The notes beneath the pieces are model-generated. The model searched no databases. It saw only the letters and a list, made by a program, of their open reading frames with translations, and was not told the DNA's origin. A program made the position numbers and the translations under genes. Positions 27,901-35,315 of a DNA stretch of 64,000 nt are shown piece by piece (within the stretch, counting starts at the first letter, position 1; each line of letters opens with the position of its first letter). This DNA is from Ciona savignyi (lineage: Eukaryota > Chordata > Ascidiacea > Phlebobranchia > Cionidae): assembly GCA_000149265.1 (NCBI GenBank), contig CH003393.1:411513-475512 (forward strand), in the 5' to 3' direction.

Positions 27901-30900
27901 GCTATCTATGGTGAGTTATGGTATTTCTGTACGATCTATGGTGAGTTATGGTATTTCTGTACGATCTATGGTGAGTTATGGTGTTTCTGTGAAATATATA
28001 GTGGGTTGTGGTGTTTCTGTACAATCTATGGTGTTTTTGTGCTATGTATGGTAAGTTATGGTGTTTCTCTACCATCTATGGTGTTTTTGTGTGAGTTATG
28101 GTGTTTCCGTACCATACATGGTGTTTCTGTGCAATCTATGGTGTTTTTGATCTATCTATTGTGAGTTATAGTGTTTGTGTGAAATGTATGGTGTTTCTAT
28201 GCTATCTGTGGTTAGTTAGTTTTTATTTCTGTTTTGCCAAGAAATAATGTTGGCAGGCAAGTGTTAGGGGTGAGATTAGAGTTATATTGGTAGGTTAAAA
28301 AGTTGATTTTCTAACTTTTACTTATAAAATCATAAAATTTCACTTATATTCTGTAAGTGTTAAGTTCTCCGCCAGCTATAGATACCGTATCCAAACATAA
28401 CCCCACCACCCTTCCTTTTCCCACCCAACAGCAAGCCAACCAGCCGTACAACTTTAATGGACAAGCCAGCATTCAACAACAACAGCAACAACAACAGCAA
28501 CCCAACAACATACAACAGCAGGTAGGCAGTTTATCTGTATTATTTTACTTATGCATAACATACACGTTTTTTGTGCATCACATACACATATAATCGCAGC
28601 TGTAATTAATCTGTTTGGTTAGCTCATGCGGTAAGAGCGTGTGCAGCCTGCAAACAGCCGGAGGGTTATTGGATCAAAATTAGATGATAGCATGTCGGTT
28701 GCTTTGGGCAAGGCACAAAGCGGACATCATTTGAACCCAGTGAATTATAAAAAAAAAGGAATGTCTCAAACATATACATCACACTGCAATAGCTCCAGTA
28801 ACCGGACTTAGGGTGCGAAATAATATTTTCCATTACCTGTGTGGTAACTCTCCTACGTTTTCCTAATTACTGAAATAAAATATGAATATACAATCCTATT
28901 CACCTCTAACCTTTTGCACTGTGTCAAAGGTCACACACACAGAACCAGCAAATGCACTGTCATCGATGACTAATCAGAATAAGACACTGTACCAGCTTCT
29001 TGGCCAACCAGCTGGTGAAATGCAGGTCAAATGTCAACTGCCCATCAACAATCAGGTTTGTTATATTACAATGGGATAGGATACTTTAGTGAGAACAGTG
29101 TTAGGAATAGGATAATCATGTTTATCCCTGTGAATGAGAAAACCAAGGGGGTTAACATACGAGCAATCGTCAGCTCACCTCGCGCCCATCGTTGGGTTAC
29201 CGGAGCTATTGCAGTGTGTTGTATATGATATACGCATTTCTTCAATTTGGTAGAACCCATTAAGCCGCTGGATTTAGGCAATTTCCGTTAAGTGCCTTGC
29301 CCAAGGACACAACCGACTTGCTAGCGACCAGTTTCGCACCTGCAACCTTTCGATTGAAGGGCAACGCACTTAACCACCAGACTTATCGGCAGGACCCAAA
29401 TAACACATGGGCAATCATTAAATTACCTTGTACCCACAGTCGGTGCCAGAGCTATTGCAGTGTATTATGTAGGATGGAGACGTTTCTTTGGTTTAAAACC
29501 AATTCATCCACTAGGTTTAGGCAATCTCCACAATTTGCTTTGTGTAAGGAAAAAACCAACTAGCTAACGGCTAGTTTTGATCCCTAAACCTTCAGACTGA
29601 CATCAAATACGCTACTGTGTGAAATAACCAGGAAATAGCTTGAGGCATTGTTCTATTACAGAGAGTGCCGGACCGAGGAATGAATTACCAGCAGCAAGCT
29701 GTTCCATTGGTGAGTTATTGACCATCAGCCATTTCTGCTCTGACCTTTGTATTTTAAGAGGGTGTTAATCGTGTCTTGTTTACATAGTGATAGGTTTGGT
29801 AACTTAGGTGATACACTGATAACCCTCCAGTATTTTTCTTATGTAGGATAGTACAATTGCATTTAAACCTGTGAACAGAAAGGTTGTAATTACATAGGAT
29901 GTTGTAAGAAAACCTTTGATTCCCAATAGGGTTACCGGAGCTATTACAACATGTTGTATATGATTGAGTCGTTTCTTTACTTTGGGTTTGAAACGTTAAT
30001 CTGCTGCCAAGTGCCTTACCCAAGGACACACCGACTAGCGACCAGTTTCAAACCAGCAACCCTTCAGCTAAAATCCGATGTACAAACCCACCAAGTTATT
30101 CTGCCTGTATCCATTGTATACAACACTGTAAGATATCGTAAAAGATCAACATGAACATTTTCTTCCTCTTTGTTCTCTTCTCCTACCTAATGCGCTTTCC
30201 TCCCTCGCTTTCCCTTTTTGCTCCTTCCTTCCTCTTCCATTTTTTCTGCTCCTCCACTCTTCTTTCCAATTTTTTTAGTTTTTCTTTCCAATTTTTTTTT
30301 AGTTTTTCTGATCCTTCCATCCTCTTTATTTTTTTTGCTCCTCCCTTCCTCTTCCTTTTTTTTGCTCCTCCCATCCTTTTTTCCCTATTTTTTTCTCCTT
30401 CTCGTTTTACACCCCTGACATCAGCCATCACCTCACCTCACAACCCAACTTAGAAAATCCCGACACGGTGCTCTTTAGATGGCACAGTTCACCTGTTTTT
30501 GGTTTGGGGGAGTTCCAACCGGTACTAGAAGAATAAAAACACACCTCACAACCCAACCTCGAAAATCCCGACACGGTGCTCTTTAGATGGCGCAGTTTAC
30601 CTGTTTTTGGTTCGGTGAATTCCCACCTGTACAAAGAATCGTAACACACCTCACAACCCACCCTCCACCCCAGGACACCCAGCCGAGCGACGACTTGGGC
30701 AGCAACCTGCAGCAGATGTGCCAGGAGAAGTTTCCATCCGACATCAACCTCGACAACATCGACAACCAGGAGATATTCAACCCGGGAGCCATGGATTTCG
30801 ACCAGATGCTGCTGGATATGGGGACGCCAACAAACGACGCATTTTCAATGGACTTCAACTCATATGGCCCACAGGATGTCACTGGTAAGTAACTCTAGTA

Positions 30901-31831
30901 CAGAGGTGGGCAACGCGTACTATATGCATAACATGAAGGGGTTTACCGGTATAACCCAGGGGTGGGCAACTTCTCTAGTCAGCGGGACAGATGTGGGAAA
31001 ATAAAGTCCTTGGTGGGCCGGATTATTACATGAATAGTATTTAATATCTTAATTACCGGATATGGTTAGATACAGTTTGCGGGCTGGTCAAAATCCCTTT
31101 ACGAGCCGGACCCGGCCCATGGGTCATATGTTGCCCCTGTCTGCTTCAATATCTCTGTTGTGGTACGTCAGACCGTCAAGTTGTTGCCTAAAACGGTGCA
31201 GCATCGAAATCTGCTGGTATAGGTAGTTCATCTCCTAATTAGAAAAATGCGGAAGGTATCATATGGTTAATCGAAAGATTACCTTCTATCATCGGGTTTC
31301 TGGAGCTATTGCAGTTATGAATAAGACGTTCCTAAAATTTAGTAGAACCCATTATTCCACTGGTTTCTACAATGACCTTAAAGTGCCTTGCACAAGGACA
31401 CAACTGACTCGCCAGTGACCAGTTTCAATCTTACAACCGGTCAAATAAAAGGCGATGCACTAACCCATCAAGCTCTTTGGTCGGACAAACTGTATATCTA
31501 TTAACACAAACACATCATTTTAGGGGCTTACAGCAACGCAATGGACATGGACGGAAGTAACATGGACGTCAACTCTGCAGTTGAGCAACAACCGCAACAA
31601 CAGCCAGACAACACATTCAACTACAACATTCAGCAACAACAGGGCGCCCTAATCTCGCCCCAGTACGTCTACATGCCGGACAACACCCCACTTTACATGG
31701 ACTCCAACGCCTACCAGAGGCAGGGTCAGACCGGGGTAATTATGGGGTCTACGGGAAACCCCCAACATTTCACCCACCACGGGTTGCGGCCCCAGTCTTC
31801 TGTGGGGTCGATATCGGATTACCGGATGTGA
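9312..31831 (+). CDS. FoxO: FoxO forkhead transcription factor, 15 coding exons, complete CDS
   Basis: FoxO proteins are nuclear transcription factors held in the cytoplasm when AKT phosphorylates them under insulin/PI3K signalling; they drive stress, metabolic and cell-cycle genes. Coding exons read here: 9312-9986, 20731-20925, 21520-21647, 22341-22465, 23246-23359, 24139-24221, 25022-25087, 25729-25818, 27259-27384, 27763-27861, 28432-28521, 28930-29055, 29662-29709, 30674-30884, 31524-31831. The phases join without a stop to give 827 residues. Order of parts: AKT site (RPRSGT, Thr21), forkhead about 171-270, second AKT site (RRRATS, Ser270), third AKT site (RPRASS, Ser338), LYQLL at about 617-621, acidic Asp/Met-rich region about 656-725, and a Gln/Asn/Tyr-rich tail. 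Vertebrate FOXO genes have far fewer coding exons; the long first intron inside the forkhead after GWK matches them. Exon 8 could start 3 bases later. Confidence 0.96.
10860..11130. promoter_or_regulatory. Candidate regulatory island in FoxO intron 1
   Basis: This is a GC-richer island in an AT-rich intron. It contains three TGATGTCA CRE-like octamers (10879-10886, 10952-10959, 11084-11091), the near-palindrome GTTGCCACGGTAAC (10998-11011, X-box-like) and an inverted CCAAT box GATTGG (11119-11124). This may be an enhancer or an internal promoter. The motifs are seen directly; the function is inferred. Confidence 0.4.
11433..11599 (+). mobile_element. Short hAT-like non-autonomous element
   Basis: It begins CAGGGGTGGGCAACTT and ends near ttgctcatgcttg, the same family as the copy at 25466 with its 8-bp target duplication. 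No clear duplication remains here. Confidence 0.65.
12060..12215. repeat. Tandem repeat, unit about 48 bp, just over 3 copies
   Basis: Units contain ccttgtactgtaactaaatt followed by attgcagtgcatttaaaaaa. Copies are nearly identical, which suggests recent expansion. Confidence 0.85.
15590..15775. promoter_or_regulatory. Second candidate regulatory island in FoxO intron 1
   Basis: This less AT-rich stretch contains GGGGAATTCCC (15656-15666), a perfect kappaB-type palindrome, CACGTG E-box (15734-15739), and several CACGTCA/TGACG half-sites at 15626-15650. A tandem repeat array follows at once. Its role is inferred only from motif density. Confidence 0.3.
15783..16400. repeat. Tandem repeat, unit about 155 bp, three good copies plus a decayed fourth
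   Basis: Each unit begins gaaggtttttcttattaatc, then has catcataaacaatcaaatg, aaaatctatcaattt and atgaagtggaaaattactg. Starts are near 15787, 15947 and 16098, and a diverged copy follows 16257. Confidence 0.85.
20083..20350. repeat. Imperfect tandem duplication of about 135 bp
   Basis: Two copies share cataaactaaac, acattagtacataatg, a gcaaac word, cctgcagtctta and ctttaaatgtat in the same order. They lie in the 3' part of FoxO intron 1. Confidence 0.65.
20551..20730 (+). repeat. Duplicated splice-acceptor region before FoxO exon 2
   Basis: Two copies of a unit of about 110 bp contain tttcacaaaaaaac, acaacatttaa, caatttcttaattcttgtt and a T/C run. The second ends in the real acceptor ttttttccag; the first has cttcccaaaat and lacks the AG. 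Confidence 0.7.
20731..20925 (+). CDS. FoxO: FoxO coding exon 2: recognition helix, wing and second AKT site
   Basis: This exon has 65 codons in phase 0 at both ends. It starts with [10 protein letters not shown], the DNA-recognition helix 3 of the forkhead, and continues through [12 protein letters not shown]. It ends in a basic nuclear-localisation stretch containing RRRATS (Ser270), the second AKT site. The acceptor is a T-run ending in ccag and the donor is gtattt. It lies 10.7 kb from exon 1. Confidence 0.96.
21520..21647 (+). CDS. FoxO: FoxO coding exon 3: linker leading to the third AKT site
   Basis: Reading frame and phase force the acceptor at ccctcag; the earlier tgtag acceptor would give an out-of-frame stop. 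The exon encodes a Lys/Gln/Ser-Pro-rich linker ending DFR, whose last codon is completed by the next exon to give RPRASS. An assembly gap follows in the intron. Confidence 0.85.
22001..22238. other. Assembly gap (N run)
   Basis: Unsequenced bases lie in the FoxO intron between exons 3 and 4. No coding phase is lost across it. Confidence 1.
22341..22465 (+). CDS. FoxO: FoxO coding exon 4: third AKT site and CK1-type serines
   Basis: Joined to exon 3 this reads [17 protein letters not shown], closely matching the FOXO1 segment around Ser319, with RxRxxS and the following serine run used by casein kinase 1. Donor gtgggt after position 22465 keeps the next exon open. The gtttgc site four bases later would create a stop in exon 5. 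Confidence 0.93.
22490..22805. repeat. Tandem duplication of about 160 bp in FoxO intron 4
   Basis: Two copies carry tttgcatttatggcgatctt, aaatcgaaaggcacagtgg, gtattaggaattttt and ctaaaaatgctttca. A shorter partial unit precedes them. Identity is high. Confidence 0.85.
23905..24055. repeat. AT-rich tandem repeat in FoxO intron 5
   Basis: About three units of roughly 50 bp share tagttgtttcttatatat and ccaaataatcac, ending 80 bases before exon 6. Confidence 0.6.
24639..24775 (-). mobile_element. Degenerate SINE fragment in FoxO intron 6
   Basis: It contains cttgcccaaggacacaacca, the SINE body word, but its flanks are diverged. Confidence 0.45.
25466..25681 (-). mobile_element. Non-autonomous hAT-like element with 8-bp target duplication
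   Basis: This 216-bp element is bounded by CAGGCATGGGCAAC and GTTGCCCACCACTG, which are imperfect inverted repeats. It is flanked on both sides by CTGTAATG (25458-25465 and 25682-25689). An 8-bp duplication and CAG-type ends are hAT hallmarks. There is no transposase ORF. It lies in FoxO intron 7, about 50 bp before exon 8. Confidence 0.88.
27088..27230. repeat. A-rich tandem repeat, unit about 35 bp, before FoxO exon 9
   Basis: Four to five units contain cactaaaaacaaaaattct and aaaaagttatg. The array ends about 30 bp before the exon acceptor. Confidence 0.75.
27628..27762 (+). repeat. C-rich minisatellite forming the FoxO exon 10 acceptor tract
   Basis: Alternating units of ccccagttta and ccccaattta/c, roughly 10 and 20 bp, run straight into cccctttcaacag at the exon edge. 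Confidence 0.85.
27763..27861 (+). CDS. FoxO: FoxO coding exon 10, bounded by minisatellites on both sides
   Basis: This 33-codon exon is phase 0 at both ends. The acceptor tract (cccctttcaacag) is the last unit of a C-rich minisatellite. The donor ATG-gtgagt is the first unit of a second minisatellite that runs to about 28210. The peptide is Ser/Pro-rich with no domain I recognise. The frame stays open past the donor to 28164. Confidence 0.85.
27849..28212 (+). repeat. Minisatellite built from a 5' splice site, after FoxO exon 10
   Basis: Units of about 30 bp read ctatggtgagttatggtgtt plus tctgtaccat, with shorter 20-bp variants. The first unit is the exon 10 donor itself. Exact ATGgtgagt donors recur with gt at 27911, 27941 and 27971, and atggtaagt occurs at about 28050. 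Confidence 0.92.
28432..28521 (+). CDS. FoxO: FoxO coding exon 11: glutamine-rich segment
   Basis: This 30-codon phase-0 exon carries a run of nine glutamines (CAA/CAG mixed) and further Gln/Asn. The acceptor cccacccaacag follows a long pyrimidine tract. An earlier ccag at about 28371 was excluded because it opens onto a stop in the required phase. Confidence 0.85.
28612..28870 (+). mobile_element. tRNA-derived SINE, diverged, in FoxO intron 11
   Basis: The tRNA-like head ggttagctcatgcggtaag is followed by gtcggttgctttgggcaagg, gaacccagtg and cacactgcaatagctcc. It lies between exons 11 and 12. Confidence 0.75.
28930..29055 (+). CDS. FoxO: FoxO coding exon 12 with LxxLL motif
   Basis: This exon has 42 codons in phase 0. 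It contains LYQLL, an LxxLL motif of the kind FoxO proteins use for cofactor binding (LKELL in FOXO1). The acceptor (tcaaag) is weaker than its neighbours, so the exact 5' edge is less certain than the frame. Confidence 0.8.
29095..29390 (-). mobile_element. tRNA-derived SINE, near full length, in FoxO intron 12
   Basis: Read on the plus strand: taggataatcatgtttatcc, gggttaccggagctattgca, gtgttgtatatgatatac, cttgcccaaggacacaaccg, then the tRNA head (gcacttaaccaccagac). Confidence 0.9.
29402..29625 (-). mobile_element. Second SINE copy in FoxO intron 12, diverged
   Basis: It has the same order of words as its neighbour (gagctattgcagtgtatt, aaccaactagctaacg), with more changes. It lies directly next to the previous copy in the same orientation. 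Confidence 0.7.
29865..30100 (-). mobile_element. SINE copy in FoxO intron 13, diverged
   Basis: agggttaccggagctattac, tgttgtatatgattgag and cttacccaaggacacac are followed by a diverged head. Confidence 0.75.
30160..30425 (+). repeat. Long polypyrimidine tract with internal repeats
   Basis: This is about 260 bases almost wholly C/T on this strand, with repeated tttttgctcctcc and ttccaattttttt words. The ORFs on both strands here are composition artefacts. It lies in FoxO intron 13. Confidence 0.85.
30440..30661 (+). repeat. Two tandem copies of an unclassified repeat of about 110 bp
   Basis: Each unit has gaaaatcccgacacggtgct, ctttagatggcgcagtttac, ctgtttttggttt and gaattcccacc, then acacctcacaaccca. 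A third copy is at 32155. It has no clear tRNA head or terminal inverted repeats. Confidence 0.85.
30674..31831 (+). CDS. FoxO: FoxO coding exons 14-15: acidic activation region and C terminus
   Basis: Exon 14 (30674-30884) starts [11 protein letters not shown] and carries [12 protein letters not shown] and [10 protein letters not shown]. These resemble the EKLPSDLD and DLMDGDTLDFNFD stretch of the FOXO1 activation domain. The phase-1 junction joins exon 15 (31524-31831), which is Gln/Asn/Tyr-rich and ends SISDYRM at a TGA. A copy of the hAT-like repeat and a SINE lie in the intron between them. Confidence 0.92.
30957..31143 (+). mobile_element. hAT-like non-autonomous element in FoxO intron 14
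   Basis: It starts CAGGGGTGGGCAACTTCT and contains ggtgggccggattattacat and atggttagatacagtttgcg, as in the 25466 copy. A truncated start (cagaggtgggcaac) lies just upstream at about 30901. Confidence 0.75.
31270..31490 (-). mobile_element. SINE copy in FoxO intron 14
   Basis: tttctggagctattgcag, tagtagaacccattattcca and cttgcacaaggacacaac lead to a diverged head ending 34 bases before exon 15. Confidence 0.75.
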
Positions 31832-31924
31832 ACAGAGCGTGTTTCCATGGATTTCATATTTGACGCAAAGTATTATATGCCAGGTGTAAGGTGTATTAAG
31901 GTGTAGCACTTTCCTGGTTTGTGT

Positions 31925-32130
31925 GGTCACGTCATCTCGATTTACGTCATTGTGATGACGTCATTATGGTGATGACGATGTCACGAACGTGATGTCATAT
32001 CCGTATATCATGTTCTTGCTACGATGACGTTTTGTCTGTGTGATGTCATAGTGACGTATTAATTACGTCACACATCGAAAGTTCAGCATCCAAAGTTTCA
32101 CGTTCCTATGTGCTCCATGACGTCATCAGT
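31925..32130. repeat. Cluster of TGACGTCA and related palindromes past the FoxO stop
   Basis: Perfect TGACGTCA occurs at 31956-31963 and 32118-32125, with many tacgtca, tgatgtcat and gtgacg variants between, and another perfect copy at 32378-32385. It is probably in or beside the FoxO 3' UTR. Confidence 0.8.
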
Positions 32131-32154
32131 GACGTTGTCGACAATGTCATCGTT

Positions 32155-32245
32155 AGAAAATCCCCACACGGTGCTCTTTAGATGGCGCAGTTTACCTGTT
32201 TTCGGTTTGGGGGAATTCCCACCGGTACGAGAAGCGTAACAATTT
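32155..32245 (+). repeat. Third copy of the cacggtgctctttagatggc repeat
   Basis: It matches the unit at 30556 through ggggaattcccaccggtac. Part of it is translated by chance in a long ORF. Confidence 0.8.
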
Positions 32246-35200
32246 ATCGTTGGTGCTCGCAAAGTTTCGCGTCTTTTCGACTGTGCTTTATGATGTCACA
32301 AGCCCAGCCACTTATCGTTCCGAAATTTTCCTTTTTTTTTCGTTTTTATCCATACTTTGCTTCATTCTGCAATGAAATGACGTCACAATTGCTTGATTGT
32401 TATTCGATCGCGGTGTCAACAATGCCCGTTGTTTCAAGAATCAGCGTTCCGGAGATTATCCTTTGTTACCTCATAATCTCAATCCCTTTTCGGGGGGATT
32501 TCCCTGGAAAACAAAGGTCATGAACTTTTAATTACGTCGTTTTAATTGATTTTATCGCTTTATATCCTTCCCGTGCTTACTCCTTACCGGTTACTGTTTA
32601 ACGAGGGTTCGTGATCTTTAGGGGGATTCCCCGTGTTCGTGCTTTTTTTTTGTACAGGACCGCTGTTACAGTGTAACTACCGCATACAATAACAATGAAA
32701 TTTTTCAGTAGAAAATGCGATTTTCTTTTATTTTCCTAGGTTTTAGCGCCAGGTTATATATTAGTATCGTCTGGTTTGCAGCTTAAGCGGCAACGATTTA
32801 GTTATTTTTTTACTTGGCCTATTTTTAAAATTGCAACTGATTAACTCGAAACCAGCTGTTAATATGTATTCTTGCGCAAGGCACTTAGCAGACCTTCCCT
32901 GGTCTTGGTTCGCAACTCACTAAAGACTTGAAGTCCCATACCGTATATACGTAGTTGGCAACGGACTTTCGGCTACCAAATGCTGGACAACAAAAAAAGA
33001 CTACATGCTTATTATCGAATAACGCAGCTAACATATAGGGCAAAAGTGGCCTCCAAATCAAATGATTAATTAATACAATTACCAAATAAATGATTAATTA
33101 GTTCAAAATAACTACAATAAACTTTAAGGTTGTTCTTTTTAAATGGTACTATTGTTTTTTTTCGATTCCTGCATTTTATATCTCTTATTTTCGAACCCTG
33201 TAGAAAATACCTGTGCACAAATTTAGCCTCATTTCTGAACCTGTTGCTGATGTTTTCGAGCCCTGCACACATTTCCTGCTTTATAAAAATCACTGAATAA
33301 CAAACAGATGGTGGGTCAGATATCAATGCATACTTATGTGAATATACTTGGTGGCCGTTTAAAATGCGTGGTTAGGTAAGTTGTGTCAAATATTTTGGAT
33401 GTCGGTCCAGATTTATTATAACAGAAAATGTTATAGATTTATTACATGATGGTAAATATTAGACTAGCATATTTTAAAATGGATGGATGTGTCATTTGTT
33501 TCCTGGCTGGTGGAAATTCATGTTGAAGTATTTATCCATGGTATCGTCTGATAATTCTCGCCCATGTTTTATTCACCAAAGCTATTAATATGTTATTGAA
33601 ACATTTCTGCTGTTTTAATTAATTTAATCCCAATAATTCACTGCATTCGCACAAATTTTTGCAGAGTTCAGCTAAAAGTTGATGAATATCCCACCAAGTT
33701 ATTCGGGCCCAAAAATTTTAACAGGATATATACTCGCCTATTTAGTTAATTAACACCGACCATCGAATACTGGGTAAAACTAAAAGAGGGAAGGAGGTAA
33801 ACTGTATCCTAAGATTGAATATTAGGGCATTAGAGTTAGTTTTAAACATGGGGTTAAAGTAAGGGTTAGGTTTTTGATTGAGATTAGTGTTTAGGAAAGG
33901 GTTAAAATAAATTTTCATAGTTTTGGTGAGCAGTTTCCCCACTTATTGCCCTCACTCCCTTTAGCGGTTCCCCTGAATAACATCCAAAACGCCCCTCACA
34001 GATTCCCATGTTGTAAGAGGAAGGATGGACAGATCACCTGAGCGAATAGTTGTGAGCGTAAGGAAGGGATGGGTGAAATATTTCCATCGGGCGAAAAAGT
34101 TCCAGAAAACTAGAAGTGAACGAAGTAGAAAGCGAAAATGGGTGAATGATCCGAGGATAAAGGTGAATTGTTTTGTCATAATGCATGGAATTCTGTATCA
34201 TTTGCCGTGGTATTTTATTGCGAAATTTTTGCTTTTATGTACACAATATTTTAAAGACCTTTTTTATGCTGTCATTGTAATACTGATCCCTTGGTTTTGA
34301 ATAGATAGAGGAAAATTGTTGTTCATAATGCATGGAATAAATGTCACGAAGCTAAATTGTTTTTTTTATAGAAAATAGAACACTGTATCTAGAAAACACA
34401 GGTTTTGTGGGATTTTAGCCCAATTTATTAAGCAGATTATGCTTTTAGACCAAAAACTAACTTAAAAACAAAAAAAGTAAAAATGTGTAAAAGATGAGTC
34501 AAATCAAGTGGAGTTTAATATTAAATTTTCTGTTTTTTTATAAAACATTTTTTAAATGCCACATAACATAATAACATATTGTTATGAAACACGGTGACAC
34601 AAATGTTTGAATCATGTTTAGGACAATGAGCATTGTGACTGAATATGTGCTGACTGATTCAACTTCCTATTCTACAGAGATGTATAATATGTTGGCCGAA
34701 ACATTATATACATTGATATATTTTGAATTGTTGTAACAAAAATTGACCAAAAACATAAATGCGTATTCACATCTGTTACAATGGGGTTTTAAGTTATCCA
34801 ATTATTACTTTTACGTTAAATCTATCTTTTTAATCGGTTATGACTTTGGGCAAGGTACTAAGCAGGTACTGCCTTAACCCAGGGGTTTAGCTGTTGGAAA
34901 ACAAATAAAAGCCATCATGTTTAACACACTGCCGCCACTATAGTACCTTGATTTTTCATGTTATCTGATAATTGCAAGTGTTATAATTGCCTTACTATTT
35001 CCCATTCAGAGTTTTAAATCAATATGGTATTCTAATCCAAGGTATCTAAGAGGTATATATACGAAAAAAAATTTCGTGTAAATTCCCTTTGCATTTTCCC
35101 ATTCACTGGTTTAAATCATTGTATCATAATCTATCCTAAGTTCCACATATAATTTTAAATTTTATGAGTATAATTACAAACCAAGTCTTAATGTATAATG

Positions 35201-35315
35201 CCTGCATTTCTTATTTTGAGGTTTGAATCATGGTATCATATTCTATCTGAGTTACCCTAGTTTAATTACAAACAAAATCTTGATTCCACCCTTCACACAA
35301 ATAAATTTTTTACAG
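32246..35315. other. Intergenic DNA between FoxO and the 35.3 kb gene
   Basis: Contents are a SINE-like fragment (gcgcaaggcacttagcag) near 32874 and a dispersed repeat at 33784-33975. Upstream exons of the next gene must lie here or earlier, but none has both good splice sites and persuasive coding content. Confidence 0.45.
33784..33975 (+). repeat. Dispersed repeat with gattgagattagtgttt core
   Basis: It shares gagttagttttaaacatggg, ttgagattagtgttt, gggttaaaat and gtgagcagtttcccc with copies at about 49380-49500, 51390-51470 and 59160-59360. The family is unclassified. Confidence 0.65.

Noticed and set aside
30151-30453. Phe/Ser-rich and Lys/Glu-rich ORFs on both strands
   Set aside because: They are a composition artefact of the polypyrimidine tract in FoxO intron 13.
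32182-32523. 113-codon ORF after FoxO
   Set aside because: Its start is a copy of the cacggtgctctttagatggc repeat, and the rest has no coding signature.
33742-34300. Possible upstream exons for the 35.3 kb gene (Lys/Arg-rich ORF at 34025)
   Set aside because: The region is next to a dispersed repeat, and I found no acceptor-donor pair in a phase that joins to 35316.
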